Assembly: GCF_019279795.1 (NCBI RefSeq)
Contig: NC_056750.1
Location: 696,576,394 to 696,640,393 of the forward strand
Direction of reading: 5' to 3'
Origin: Protopterus annectens
Taxonomy: Eukaryota; Chordata; Ceratodontiformes; Protopteridae
DNA: 64,000 nucleotides
In this document: in pieces, positions 43,401 to 53,199 of the stretch
Numbering within the stretch: the first letter of the stretch is position 1
How the letters are laid out: each line of letters opens with the position of its first letter
Notes under the pieces: model-generated
What the model was told of the DNA's origin: nothing
Databases searched by the model: none
The model's input: the letters and a program-made list of their open reading frames with translations, nothing else
Program-made: the position numbers and the translations under genes

Positions 43401-44344
43401 AGAAGCTGCAGCTTATTCAGAAAGAAAGGAAAATACACACTGGTTGAGCTACACTGTCCTTACCGGATGTGTATATTGTATTTGCATTTGATACTTATGA
43501 TATGGTGTATGTATATACAATGGTTTACTACTAGAATCTCATTGCTCCAAATGTCAAGTGTATGTATCACTGCAACCTTTCCTTGAATACAGACGTAAAT
43601 GAACATAACACCAAACGCTGAAACTCCATACCACTCTGAACTCAGAAACAAGAGCTAACATGGGTCTAGAAGGGGGGAAGTTCAAACAGCCGATAATACT
43701 GATATTTCACATTTCAACATGCAGCATTCACACAGCTGGACTCTACCTTTGAAGTGGTGATTTATTTATGGTAAACCATATATACAACAATGTCAGGTTA
43801 GCCTAATGCCATTATTCTATACAACATCTCTTTAGTTCTTTTTTTTTTTTTTGAGGTTGCAACAATAACTCTCTGCCTCTGAGCCTTAAAAAAATCACAG
43901 CATGAAACTTCAAAACTCATAAAAGAAGGTAAAAAAGAGGGTCACTTATTTACTTTTCAGTATAAACAATCTTCAGTTACTACAACACATGCAGCTGGTT
44001 ACAATTAACTTTTCTATTGCATACTTATAATTATTTAATATTTTACCTACCCAAATACACTGGTCTAATGTTGCAAAGAAAATCTGCAATTCTAGGAGCA
44101 GGGCTAAAACTAAAGGCAAAAATCATAGCACTGTAGCTATACCATAGCAGCTGAGAAGTATGATCATGAATGATATAGGTCTTTATGGGTCCAAAATAAT
44201 CCACCTATATAAATTAATAAAAAATCTATTATCCAACAAAATAGCAAGTTTAATTGTACAATGCAAGGACGCATTTTCTTTCAGGGAATGCAGTTACAGT
44301 CAAATCTTTTGTTTCTCAAATGTTTGCTGATATGGACCACAGAG
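43401..44344. other. Unassigned interval
   Basis: No recognised gene or repeat. Includes a T run at 43841-43852. Confidence 0.4.
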
Positions 44345-45135
44345 TAATAGAATAAACAAAGCATCTGGGTCCAGTGGCCAATTATGCCTTTGCTGCAACC
44401 TACCATTACACTGTATCTCCTTTTTCAAGGATCAACTGGCCAATCATACCAGGAGTATATTTCTGGATATCTAGCCATCTGGTTGTCTAACCCCTTTTTT
44501 GATGGAGAAATTGTGTTGCACTGCTTTGTTTTGAGTGGATGTTTGTTCCAGAGAAGAGGTGAGCACTGCATGGAATATTTTTCTCTTCAGCAGATTTGAT
44601 TTATTGGCTTAAGCATTTTTAAATCGCTGTCTCTTGTATAAGTGGGACTGTTTGATATGTGGAGATAAAGTTTGCCTTGAACTACTGGATTCCCAATGGC
44701 CTAAAAGACTAGGCAGATTGCCCCTGAGTATTTTATCAGAGACTTAATAAAGGGAAATTGCTTCCAGCCTCTGCTGATAGCTGTTGTCTTTTAAGCATAC
44801 AATATTTTTAGTTTGGAAACTCTGGGAGTCTTTCCAGTTGTTTGATATGCCTAGTAAGATAAATCCCAGTTGGGTTACTGCATTCACTAATAAATCTGAT
44901 CAATATGAACTATACAGGGGAAATAACTTTCTCGGAGTTGGATATAGATGAAATTTCTTTTGCAATCAGCTGTGCCAGATAAAAAGATTTCCTTAAAGCT
45001 GTTGCAACATGATGGTCAAAGGCAAGGAAATTATCTACTCATGCTTCAAGGTCTCTCATCACACTATCATTTTGAAGTGGGATATTGCCTATATGTGTCT
45101 ATATCAGTTCATTTAAATTGCAATAAAGTGAACTG
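44345..45135 (-). mobile_element. Old CR1-type LINE relic, minus strand
   Basis: In minus orientation the landmarks of the ORF2 end and thumb occur in order: ATCAACTGGCCAATCATACC (3'UTR side), GGATGTTTGTTCCAGAG, ATGCCTAGTAAGATAAATCC (counterpart of GTACATACCAAATGGG), TTGCAACATGATGGTCAAAG and CAAGGTCTCTCATCACAC (counterpart of CCAAGGTCTCTTATCACAC at 57190). Coding frames are destroyed. It lies immediately left of the younger LINE, in opposite orientation. Confidence 0.6.
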
Positions 45136-45212
45136 CTCTTCAACAAACAAAAACAGTAGTGAAAGCCCTTCTGTGTTTGAGGGAAGCCTTCTAGCTTGTT
45201 TTTTTTCTTATA

Positions 45213-46551
45213 ACTAGCCAGTTTTCTAGTTTCAGCACTCAAATCTGTTTCTTTGATTTCAGCACTTGTTCAGAAAAAAAAAAAAAAAAATTTCATCTGC
45301 TTTTACTGTACTTGTGTTTTTACCTACTTCTTTTTACTTTTGCATCATCTTAAAATACTCAATTGTATTTATTACTGCTTGGTGTAACTCATTCTAAGCC
45401 TTTTGGTTTAAACACTTGGGCTTCGGACCAGTTAGTTGTTTTGCACTGAGAGGGTTTGTGGTCTGCACTGTTGTGGCAGAACAGGTAGCTTACATCCTTC
45501 TAGGTTGAGAACTGCTGATTGAGGGCTCAGTGTCTGTTATTCTAAAAGTGTATTAATTCTGGTTTAAGCACTTGGGCTTTCAAGCCAGTTATTTTACATT
45601 AAGAGGGTTCGTGGTCTGCACTCTTGTGGGAGGAGAGGCTGGACTCTGCCCTTCTGAGCTGGGAATTTCTGGTTAAAGGCTTATAGTGCATGCATATCTG
45701 AACTGTTTCTTACTGAAGTTGGTGCGCCTTGTTTGCTGTGGCATAGACTGGATTCGGGCCTGCTGGATCTAGCTTTGTTTGTGTAACTTGAGCACTAATC
45801 CAGACATTCTCTAAAGTATTCAATGGTATTTATTACTGCTTGGTTGTAACTTGATTAAAGTGTAGCTATCATTCAAGTCTTTTGGATTAAGCACTTGGGC
45901 TTCAGACCAGTTGTTTTACATTAGGAAGGTTTGTGGCAAGCACTGTGGTGGCAGGACAGGTAGCTTTCATCCTTCTAAGTTGGGAACTGCTGATTGAGAG
46001 CCCAGTGTCCAAGTGTATTAGTTCTGGTTTAGGCACTTGGGCTTCAGGCCAGTTATTTTACATTAAGAAGGTTCGTGGTCTGCACTCTTGTGGGAGAAGA
46101 GGCTGGACTCTGCCCTTCTGAGCTGGGAATTTCTGGTTAAAGGTTTATAGTGCCTGAATATTTGAACTGTATCTTACTGAAATTGGTTCACCTTGTTTGC
46201 TCTAGCATAGACTAGATCCAGGCCTGCTGAATCTAGCTTTGTTTATATGCTTGTTGTTTGTTTGCTTGTTATTTCCTGGAAGCTAATTCCACCTAATACG
46301 CAACTTCTCAGCGCTTCTGTGGATCACTAGTGATATCTGCATTGCTTACTGTACTTATTTCCTTGTTTCACTTGAAAGAAAGTTACTGTTTGTCGTTTTG
46401 CATTTAGTTACTTGTAACACATTGCACTCAAGTTACCTGGCACTTGCTCACTAAAGCAATTATATAAGTCAGCACTAAAATTAAAAGCACTACACCCTCA
46501 CTCCCCACTGGCCCTTGTTTTCAATTAAGGATTTCCCAATATTATTCTAGC
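45213..46551 (+). promoter_or_regulatory. LINE 5'UTR with two ~460-480-bp tandem monomers
   Basis: After a 60-bp block shared with the minus-strand LINE (GCCAGTTTTCTAGTTT-AGCACTCAAA), two monomers follow: 45355-45815 and 45816 to about 46250, each starting AT(A/T)-TCAAT-GTATTTATTACTGCTT and ending ATCTAGCTTTGTTT. Each monomer contains two related subunits beginning CACTTGGGC (45413, 45569, 45892, 46034) with CAGTT-TTTTACATTA-AAGGTTCGTGG. Tandem 5' monomers with promoter activity are known in mouse L1. Promoter function here is inference. The sequence up to the ATG at 46552 is non-repeated. Confidence 0.75.
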
Positions 46552-47480
46552 ATGTCCAAAGGTCAGTTGTCAATCTCCTCTCCGGTCCAGCTGGTGAATC
46601 TGGGAATCTTGAGGCAATGTTATAACTGCCTCATGTACACAGACAACCCTCTCCTCCTCCCACATAACACAAATACTTGCGAGAGATGCAGCTATTTAGC
46701 CAAACTGGAGGCTGAGCTCTCTCAACTCAGGACTGGCAAGACCAGACAGGAGGAGAAGGCAACTACACACACCACAAAACCAGCCTCACATAATGCTACC
46801 ACTCCACTGAATCAAACACATAAACACACAAAGACATACTCGGAGGCTCTGAGTAAAATTTACCTAAACAGCAGAGGCCTCCAAAGCAGACACCCAAACA
46901 ACTGCTACCTCAAGACACCCCACAAGCAACACATAAACCACAAAAGCAGTGTGCAAAGCAGTCACAGCCCTTAAGGCCAAATACAACATCAAACATACTT
47001 GTCATAGGTGACTCCATAGTCAGACACACTGGCGTCCCACTCACCAGGCTGAACAAGGAGAGGGTCACAGTAAGCTGCCTATCGGGTGCTAGAATCCGCC
47101 ACATAACACAAGCACTCGGGTCACTCCATGGCAAGTACAAATATGACACAGTCATTGTCCATGCTGGTGTGAGCGACCTGAGGCGTACCTCCCTGGACTA
47201 CATGAAAAGAGACATAGAGGAGCTCTCTGATTATGTAGCCCAGGCAGGTATGACCCTAACCCTGAGCAGTATCCTTCCTTCACCAAGAATGATGCCACAA
47301 TATAGAGACAAGATGATCAGCTTTAACAATTGGCTTAATGTCTGGTGTCATTCAAAGGGGATCCAGTGTCTGTCTGCATGGGATGACATGCTTGACAAGC
47401 CACGCTGCCAAGGGACGGCTTGCACCTGTCACCCTGGGATTCCGGATATTGGCTAAGGCTCTTGCCACCCCATAGTGCCT
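46552..47480 (+). pseudogene. LINE ORF1: 4-Cys domain, linker, SGNH esterase
   Basis: The frame 46552-46974 (140 aa) opens MSKGQLSISS and has C23-x2-C26 and C43-x2-C46, a zinc-binding arrangement, then a short predicted coiled coil (LAKLEAELSQL) and a Thr/Lys/His-rich linker. After a frameshift, 47000-47430 encodes VIGDSIVRHTG (block I with the catalytic serine), VSCLSGARIRHI, HAGVSDL (block III, Asn replaced by Ser in this copy), and DGLHLSP at about 47413 (block V, Asp and His). Esterase-bearing ORF1 is established for CR1-group LINEs. Sister copies retain the block III Asn. Confidence 0.8.
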
Positions 47481-47547
47481 TTTTAGGCAAGGCTCAAATT
47501 CTAAACCTACCACCCTAGAAAACAAAAATGGGAAGAAACTGAGGGTA

Positions 47548-48461
47548 ATGCTGCTCAATGCCAGAAGTCTAAATCTCAAAATGCACGCACTCGAGGCCCT
47601 TCTCAGTATGGAGAACATCGATGTCTGTGCTGTAACTGAAACCTGGTTCAAGGCTCCTGAGAGCACCCGGCACTATTAGGTTTTACCTCATATCATGCGT
47701 TCCGGCCCCAAAACCCGGACCACACCACAAAAGGAGGGTGTATCCATATTCATAAAGGATACCCACACCTCCAGGTTGGTGGCAATGCCTAAGCTCGGAA
47801 ACCATCCAGGTGCAACTAACCATAGGCAAAACTGCTCTACAAATTGTAGCATGCTACAGGCCACCCTCTCAAACTCAGGAACCCCACACAGCCTTCCTGA
47901 AGACACTGGAGGGTATAAATGTATCTCAAAACACCATCATATTGGGTGACTTCAACTACCCGAATATAGACTGGGAACATTACTCAAGCCCTAACTTTCT
48001 AGCCCAACGGTTCCTGGAGTTCATAAATTCAAATGCCATGGAACAGCTAGTCACTGTTCCCACGAGAGGAGAAAATATACTAGATCTCATTGTCACAAAC
48101 ATGGGGACAAAATGCTCCACACGGAAGTATATCCCTCATTGGTGAGATCTGATCATAAACTAATCTCACTGGAAATCCACATCCCGCCCCACCCCAAGCA
48201 AAAAAGTCCATAGTGAAGAACTTCTCTAAAGCAAACTTCACACTACTCAAGACTGGTGTGGTATCCTTCAAGGCCCCTGAGCCAGAGGAAACCACAACCC
48301 AAGCTGTGGAAGCCCTTACAAATGCCTTCTATGAACACCTCCAGGACTGCATGGATCAGGCAATCCCAAATAAAACCAAGACTCTTTCCACAAAGGGCAA
48401 GCGTCCAGTCTGGTGGACCCCAGCCATTAACAAACTTTACAATAAGAGGAGAAAGCTATAA
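47548..48461 (+). pseudogene. LINE ORF2: endonuclease and linker, frameshifted
   Basis: From about 47548 the sequence encodes MLLNARSLNLKMHALEALL and DVCAVTETWFKAPEST, a stop, KEGVSIFIKDTHTS, and after a shift IILGDFNYPNIDWEHYSS in the frame 47810-48145 (intact GDFN motif). Then FINSNAMEQLVTVPTRGENI and LDLIVTNMG follow, with SDHKLISLEIH near 48148 in another frame. The frame 48213-48461 is the linker ending in KRPVWWTPAINKLYNKRRKL. The catalytic residues expected of the AP-type nuclease are present in pieces. Confidence 0.85.
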
Positions 48462-48656
48462 CATGATAGAACAAAATCCATAAAAGGGAAGTCACCCCTG
48501 ATCATTAATAGTAAAAATTACGAGCACTCATAAAATCAACTAAGGCCAATTTTGAGAGAAAAATTGCCATGGATTCAAAGGACAATCATAAGGCCTTTTT
48601 CAGCTATGTTAGGAACCTGGGTGGAAACTCCCAGATATGCTCAGAATTAGTCCAAA

Positions 48657-49263
48657 ATGATACAAAAATCACTGAACCCACAGACATTGCCAACATATTG
48701 GCAGACAGGTTCAGTGCAAACTTCACCCCTCTCCCCTAAAGGAGAGATAACTATCCCAGCCGAGTGTAGCCTCCCGGACATCTCAAATGTGCAGGTGAAA
48801 GCTGCTCTCTCTAAAGCTAAAAACACAGCATCAATGGGACCGGATGGTGTCCCCGGCTGTGTGCTACACGAGCTAAATGAGAAATTAACCCCGCACATAA
48901 GGCAGCTGTTTAATCTCAGCCTTACCACAGGATACGTGCCCAAGGAGTGGCGTCACGGCAACTGTGGTCCCCTCCACAAAGGCGGCCTCTACAGACCCTG
49001 GTAATTACCGCCCCATAAGCTTAACAAGTCTAGTCTGCAAAGCTATGGAGAGGATCATAATGGAGCTCATAAACAAAGATATAGGGGACTTGCAGACATT
49101 GGACCTGACCCAGTTTGGCTTTGTCAAGGGAAGATCATGCCTTTTGAACTTGGTCGACTTCTTCGAAACAGTCACCAAGGCCATTGATGAGGGAAAGGCA
49201 GTCCATACAGCCTACCTTGACCTTGCAAGGCTTTCGACACAATACCCCACTCGGGTATTGTAG
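48657..49263 (+). pseudogene. LINE ORF2: RT fingers to motif A
   Basis: Frames 48657-49004 and 48964-49263 overlap at one shift. They give NTASMGPDGVPGCVLHELNEKL, YVPKEWRHG, then NYRPISLTSLVCKAMERIIMEL, QFGFVKGRSCLLNLVDFF and KAVHTAYLDLA. At that point one A is missing relative to the copies at 57650 and 18470, so motif A is thrown out of frame and reads LARLSTQYPTRVL. This single-base loss removes the first catalytic aspartate's continuity with the rest of the domain. Confidence 0.85.
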
Positions 49264-49358
49264 AAAAACTTACCAGCTTAAATGTAAACCCATATGTCAC
49301 AAGATGGGTTGCAAACTGGCTTAAGGACAGAACCCACAGGGTTAGAGTTGCTGGCGCT

Positions 49359-50328
49359 GTGTCAGACTCCAAGCCGGTCACAAGTGGTGTCCCACAGGGC
49401 TCGGTCCTTGGCCCCCTATTGTTTGGCATCTACTTCTCAGAAGTACAGGCCAGCATGGGAGGACTTTGGCTGACAAAGTTTGCAGGCGACTGCAAACTGG
49501 GCCATAGTGGAAAGTGCATCGGACACGGATATCCTTCAGAAGGGACTCACGGAAACAGATAGCTGGTGCCAGAGCCATGGTCTGAAGTTAAACACCAAAA
49601 AATGTATAGTCATACCCTTCGGGAAAAACAAGGTAACCCCAAGCTACCATATAGGTGGCAATCCACTAAGCACAGAAGAGGTTATCAGGGACCTGGGGAC
49701 CCAGGTTGACAGTGGCCTTTCTTTTGACACTCACATTGCTAAAGTGGTTAGAAAGACCTTCTACATTGCCCACCTGATCATGAAGGGATTCACATCCAGA
49801 TCTAGTGAGGTCATTGTTCCCCTGCACTCTTCACTTATCAGACCAATGATCGAGTACAATGCCCCATTCGGGATGTATCTCACCCGACATCTGCAGCAAT
49901 TGGAGAGACCCCAAAAGTTCCTCACCAAAAGGATAAAGGGACTCCAAAATCTGTCATATGCTGCCAGATTGAAGAAACTCCAGCTCTACTCAGTCACATA
50001 CCGTCTGCTCAGAGGTGACATGTGCCTGACATACAAGGCCATGTCCAACCCGGAATTAATGGACATGCTCCACCTCAAAAAATCCAAATCCACCAAAACC
50101 ACTAGAGCAAGCGACTTAAACCTTAGCACGGATATAAATAGGACGTGCTGGAGGGATAGATTTATCACTCAGAGACTCCCTATGCTGTGGAATAAAATCC
50201 CGGTCCATGTGAGGCAGAGCACCTCACTGACTCTGTTCAAGAGAAATCTAGACCTGTGGATGGGAGATCGTAGGTTTACCCCGGGAATCATCTCTGTGTC
50301 ACTGCTGGACAGAGGCACAACAAACTAA
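49359..50328 (+). pseudogene. LINE ORF2: RT motifs B-C, thumb and C-terminus
   Basis: The frame 49359-49562 starts with TSGVPQGSVLGPLLFGIYFSE (motif B). Motif C is FAGD (near 49482-49494) where sister copies have FADD, so one of the two catalytic aspartates is replaced by glycine. The following 282-aa frame (49480-50328) contains CQSHGLKLNTKKC, IRDLGTQVDSGLSFDTH, PLHSSLIRPMIEYNAPFG, QLERPQKFLTKRI, SYAARLKKLQLYSVTYRLL, DLNLSTDINRTCWRDRF and ends in SLLDRGTTN. The stop codon at 50326 matches the end of ORF2 in other copies. Confidence 0.9.
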
Positions 50329-50446
50329 TGGGCACAGTATTTTTTCATATAAGGGGTGGCGTAAGCCACAAAAATTTGGGCTAGGCTTATAAATGCCTTA
50401 GGGCAGATAGCCTAGTATAAACCTATGAACCTATGAACCTATAAAT

Positions 50447-50640
50447 GAACATTCTCATCCACGAATGTGTTTCACAGGGAAAGTGGAAAGTTGCCTAACA
50501 TTCCCAACAACATACACTGCAGTATATCAACCCCCCCCCCCACTTACATACTGCAGTGTGGAAAAGGGCATTTCCTGACATTGGCCAACTTTCCTCCTTT
50601 CTGTATGAAACACATTCACAGATGTGAATGTTTTGTTTAA
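50447..50640 (+). mobile_element. Foldback element D (C-run core family)
   Basis: The left arm 50447-50508 (GAACATTC-CATC, GAATGTGTTTCACAGGGAAAG, GGAAAGTTG-C-AACAT) is an imperfect reverse complement of 50567-50634. An inner pair, ACACTGCAGTA and TACTGCAGTGT, extends the stem around a run of eleven C. The core C-run, then TACTGCAGTGTGGAAAAGGG, matches TACTATAGTGGGGAAAAGGG of element C. It has no microsatellite flank, unlike A-C, but sits exactly at the short-repeat tail of the LINE. Confidence 0.7.
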
Positions 50641-50744
50641 CTGAACGTTCACTGTTTTATGTTCCCTGAAGAGCAGTTTGCTGAATTGCGATTTTGACAA
50701 ACTGATATAGACCCATCTATTCTGTATGATGGACAAAGGGGTTG

Positions 50745-51850
50745 TTTACCAAATGTGATGATACTGTACTTTTTAGCATTTATTTTTAACCTATTTTTGA
50801 GTACCAGTTGTTGATGCATGTGAGTTCCAGATGGAGCTTCAGCATATCAGAGAGGGAATTAATGATGACACCAAGGTGTGTAGTTTTTGGGGTCAGTGGT
50901 GAGGTTCACCTTTGTGAAGTGGTATTACAACAGCAGTATACATCAGGGACAAGTAACAGTGGCTAGGCTCAGGCCACATAGCTGTAGGAGTAAGTCCTCT
51001 AAGACATGTTTTCTACTGTTTATTAGGCAACCAGGTACACTATCAGACCTCATGGATGATGTCTCTTTTGTTTCTGAGAGTACATTTAGCAAGTGTTTTT
51101 TTTTTTTTTTTGCTTATGATGGGGTTTTTGAGATTCTGTGGAATATGTGAGCTTTGTATCATTATTTTTTTTGGGGGGTTGAAAATTGCATTTACTGAAT
51201 TTATGTAAAGTTCTGAGCAATGCTGGGTTTTATTTCTTAGTTGTATAATACAGATGAAGGAGGAATTGTAATTGTCTATAATTTCTAATAACAGTCAAAG
51301 CTCACAAGATGGCTTCATTGTTCCTGATAGTGTGTTTCAATTCTTTTATAATTTTAACCTTGATTTTATTTATTTATTTATTTTTTTGTTATTTAGTTTA
51401 AGCATCTTACGTCTTTTGATTTAATTCTTATTTATGCACGTGTACCACCAGGCTGGATTACTGTTAAATTTAGGATTTTGTTTAGTTCTGGTAAAGGTTG
51501 CAAGGTCAACATATTTATCTAAAGTTTGCTTGTGTAACTACTTGCTATGTCAGTATCTTGGATAGTGCAGTTAATCTTTAATTTAGAGACTTCATCTTTG
51601 AACTGAAGATTTCTACATTCGTACATCTGAAGTATTTGAATTTGGGCATATGTTGCATCTAACTATTTGGAGATTTTTCATCGAAAAGGTTACCAGTTTG
51701 TGATCAGATTTTATTGGAGAAGGGAGTACCAGGGGATAGCTGATGTTGTTGCCATGTTGGTAAGAACCGAGCCAAGAATATTTGTCCTCTTGAGGGTCCT
51801 TTGACAACTTTGTCTAGGGAGCCTTTACTTATGAAATCAAATATTTTTTA
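50745..51850 (-). mobile_element. Old CR1/L2-type LINE relic, minus strand
   Basis: Scattered minus-strand matches in family order: at about 50940-51060 the segment encoding the FNxSLxxGxVPxxW-MGPDxIPGC fingers region (plus text TTCTACTGTTTATTAGGCA, ATCAGACCTCATGGATGATG), and at 51613-51807 a frame with IKSDHKLVTF, the SDH endonuclease motif, preceded by VLTNMATTS-like sequence. The right edge (GTCTAGGGAGCC-TTTATGAAATCAAATATT) corresponds to LDQLI...EFIN of other copies. Age is greater than for the complete LINE. Confidence 0.6.
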
Positions 51851-52039
51851 AACAATATTAGATTTTTCAAAAGAAAAGAACATGAACAACTAGAACGTAA
51901 ATACATTCAGCACCTTTATAACATGTCTACACAATCTGTATGATACATTAACAGAATTAAACATTTGAACATTATAAACATCTTTACATATGACAAAAAC
52001 ATTTTCCATCCTCCCCATAAATAGTTACCGGATCCAAAC

Positions 52040-52455
52040 AACATTATCGATCAAATGAGCTTACAGCCTCTTTGCAATATAAAGTATCACAGGTATCCAG
52101 GCTTTAGTTTAATTTCTATGGCATTCAGTTTGTAATAATGCTAAACTTTTCTAAGCAGTTTCAAATTCTCCATATGCAGCCTCCCGGCTTTTATAAAGTA
52201 CATCATTCTCCAGACCTTTGCTAAGACCATTTTGGTAGAAATGTCAGTAGGAATGGAATGTTTAATTCCTTCTTACTCCAACCTGCTGCATGTATTTCTG
52301 CCCTGAGTCCCAATGCTTCTACATACCAAGTTGAGGTTTTACCTGATATCTTGGCCCATCCCTGAATTACTTGCCTGTATCTTTGCTGTGCTCTGTTACA
52401 CTCCCAAAATATATGACTCATTCCTTTGTCTTCAGTTCTACTTCTCCAGCATTAC
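52040..52455 (-). pseudogene. L1-clade ORF2 C-terminal relic
   Basis: The 66-aa minus frame 52221-52421 begins MSHIFWECNRAQQRYRQVIQGW, matching the HIFWxCPxxQxFWxxVxxWI zinc-like segment near the end of L1/Tx1 ORF2. It continues through KKELNIPFLLTFLPKWS. The order of the L1 fragments at 53.2-56.5 kb, on the same strand, suggests this is the C-terminus of the same old element. Confidence 0.6.
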
Positions 52456-52469
52456 AAATGAGAAATTTC

Positions 52470-52760
52470 TCTAGAACACGAAAACACAGAAATCCTCTAC
52501 CAACAAATGAAACAGCTGGTGTAAAATATAAACAGAATTAGAACAACAGAGCAAACACCAATTGTACCATGGCTAGGAAGTTTTATTGTAAAAACACAGG
52601 TAAGTGCTTTCAGGGATGTACCCCTTCATCAGACAACTTACAAAAACACTTCATTCCGTATATAGTATTGGCAGAACACATGATATCAATTAGGTCTTAA
52701 AGATGCAATGTTAAGAACAAGTTCCAAATAAATAGAAGCAGTTCCTTCTAATATATGAGA
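52470..52760 (-). mobile_element. Penelope-type terminal sequence with hammerhead-like motif
   Basis: On the minus strand, AAGTTGTCTGATGAAGGGGT, ACATCCCTGAAAGCACTTAC and CTGTGTTTTTACAATAAAAC resemble the (C)TGATGAAG...GAAA-containing ends of vertebrate Penelope-like elements, which are reported to carry hammerhead ribozymes. No Penelope protein lies beside it, so this could be a solo terminal repeat or a SINE carrying it. Boundaries are approximate. Confidence 0.5.
52608..52632 (-). ncRNA. Hammerhead-ribozyme-like core
   Basis: Read on the minus strand: CTGATGA (52626-52632), a 14-nt stem-loop AGGGGTACATCCCT with at least four Watson-Crick pairs, then GAAA (52608-52611). These are the invariant CUGANGA-stem II-GAAA parts of a hammerhead. 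Stem III could be GCAC/GTGT just after, with U-U at the cleavage site. A possible stem I pairs TTGTAA with TTACAA, but an unpaired GTTGT separates it from the core. Whether it can self-cleave is unknown. Confidence 0.4.
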
Positions 52761-53044
52761 TATCTAATATATTCATATAGCTTGTTCAACAATCAATGAG
52801 TATTAAAACTCAAGTTATATACATGAATCATGGTTCCTCATAATAATATAATTATATTACTAAAACCATATTCAACTATACAAGAATGTTAAAACTTAAA
52901 CTATAACGTAAAACATATAAATTTAATCTAATACAAATCAATAGTGATAATACATTAATAACATATAATTTATAATATGTATATAGAGAAGACATATAAA
53001 TGTGTATATAAAAGTATGAGAACATAAATAGCATATTAAATTTG

Positions 53045-53046
<2 letters not shown>

Positions 53047-53100
<54 letters not shown>
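53047..53100. repeat. (TA)n microsatellite
   Basis: About 27 TA dinucleotides without interruption. The minus-strand frame over it is an artefact. Confidence 0.95.
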
Positions 53101-53106
<6 letters not shown>

Positions 53107-53199
53107 TAAATAAATAAATAAACTTAGAGTATTATAATACCTGAGCATAAATTACAATTGTTAAAACTTTATTGTTAAAATACTAAAATTTCTCTAGCC

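Larger units (their letters stand above)
45213..50446 (+). mobile_element. CR1-type LINE, most complete copy, plus strand
   Basis: A nearly full-length element: 5'UTR with two tandem monomers, ORF1, ORF2 (endonuclease, RT, C-terminus) and a 3'UTR ending in three copies of an ACCTATGA-like octamer (about 50420-50440), the terminal microsatellite typical of CR1-group elements. Damage is limited to a handful of frameshifts and substitutions, including loss of RT active-site residues, so it is a dead but rather young copy. The last ORF2 frame (282 aa) is the longest open frame in the window. The 5' boundary is placed where similarity to the copy at 21450-21530 starts. Foldback element D is inserted at, or just after, its tail. 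Confidence 0.9.
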
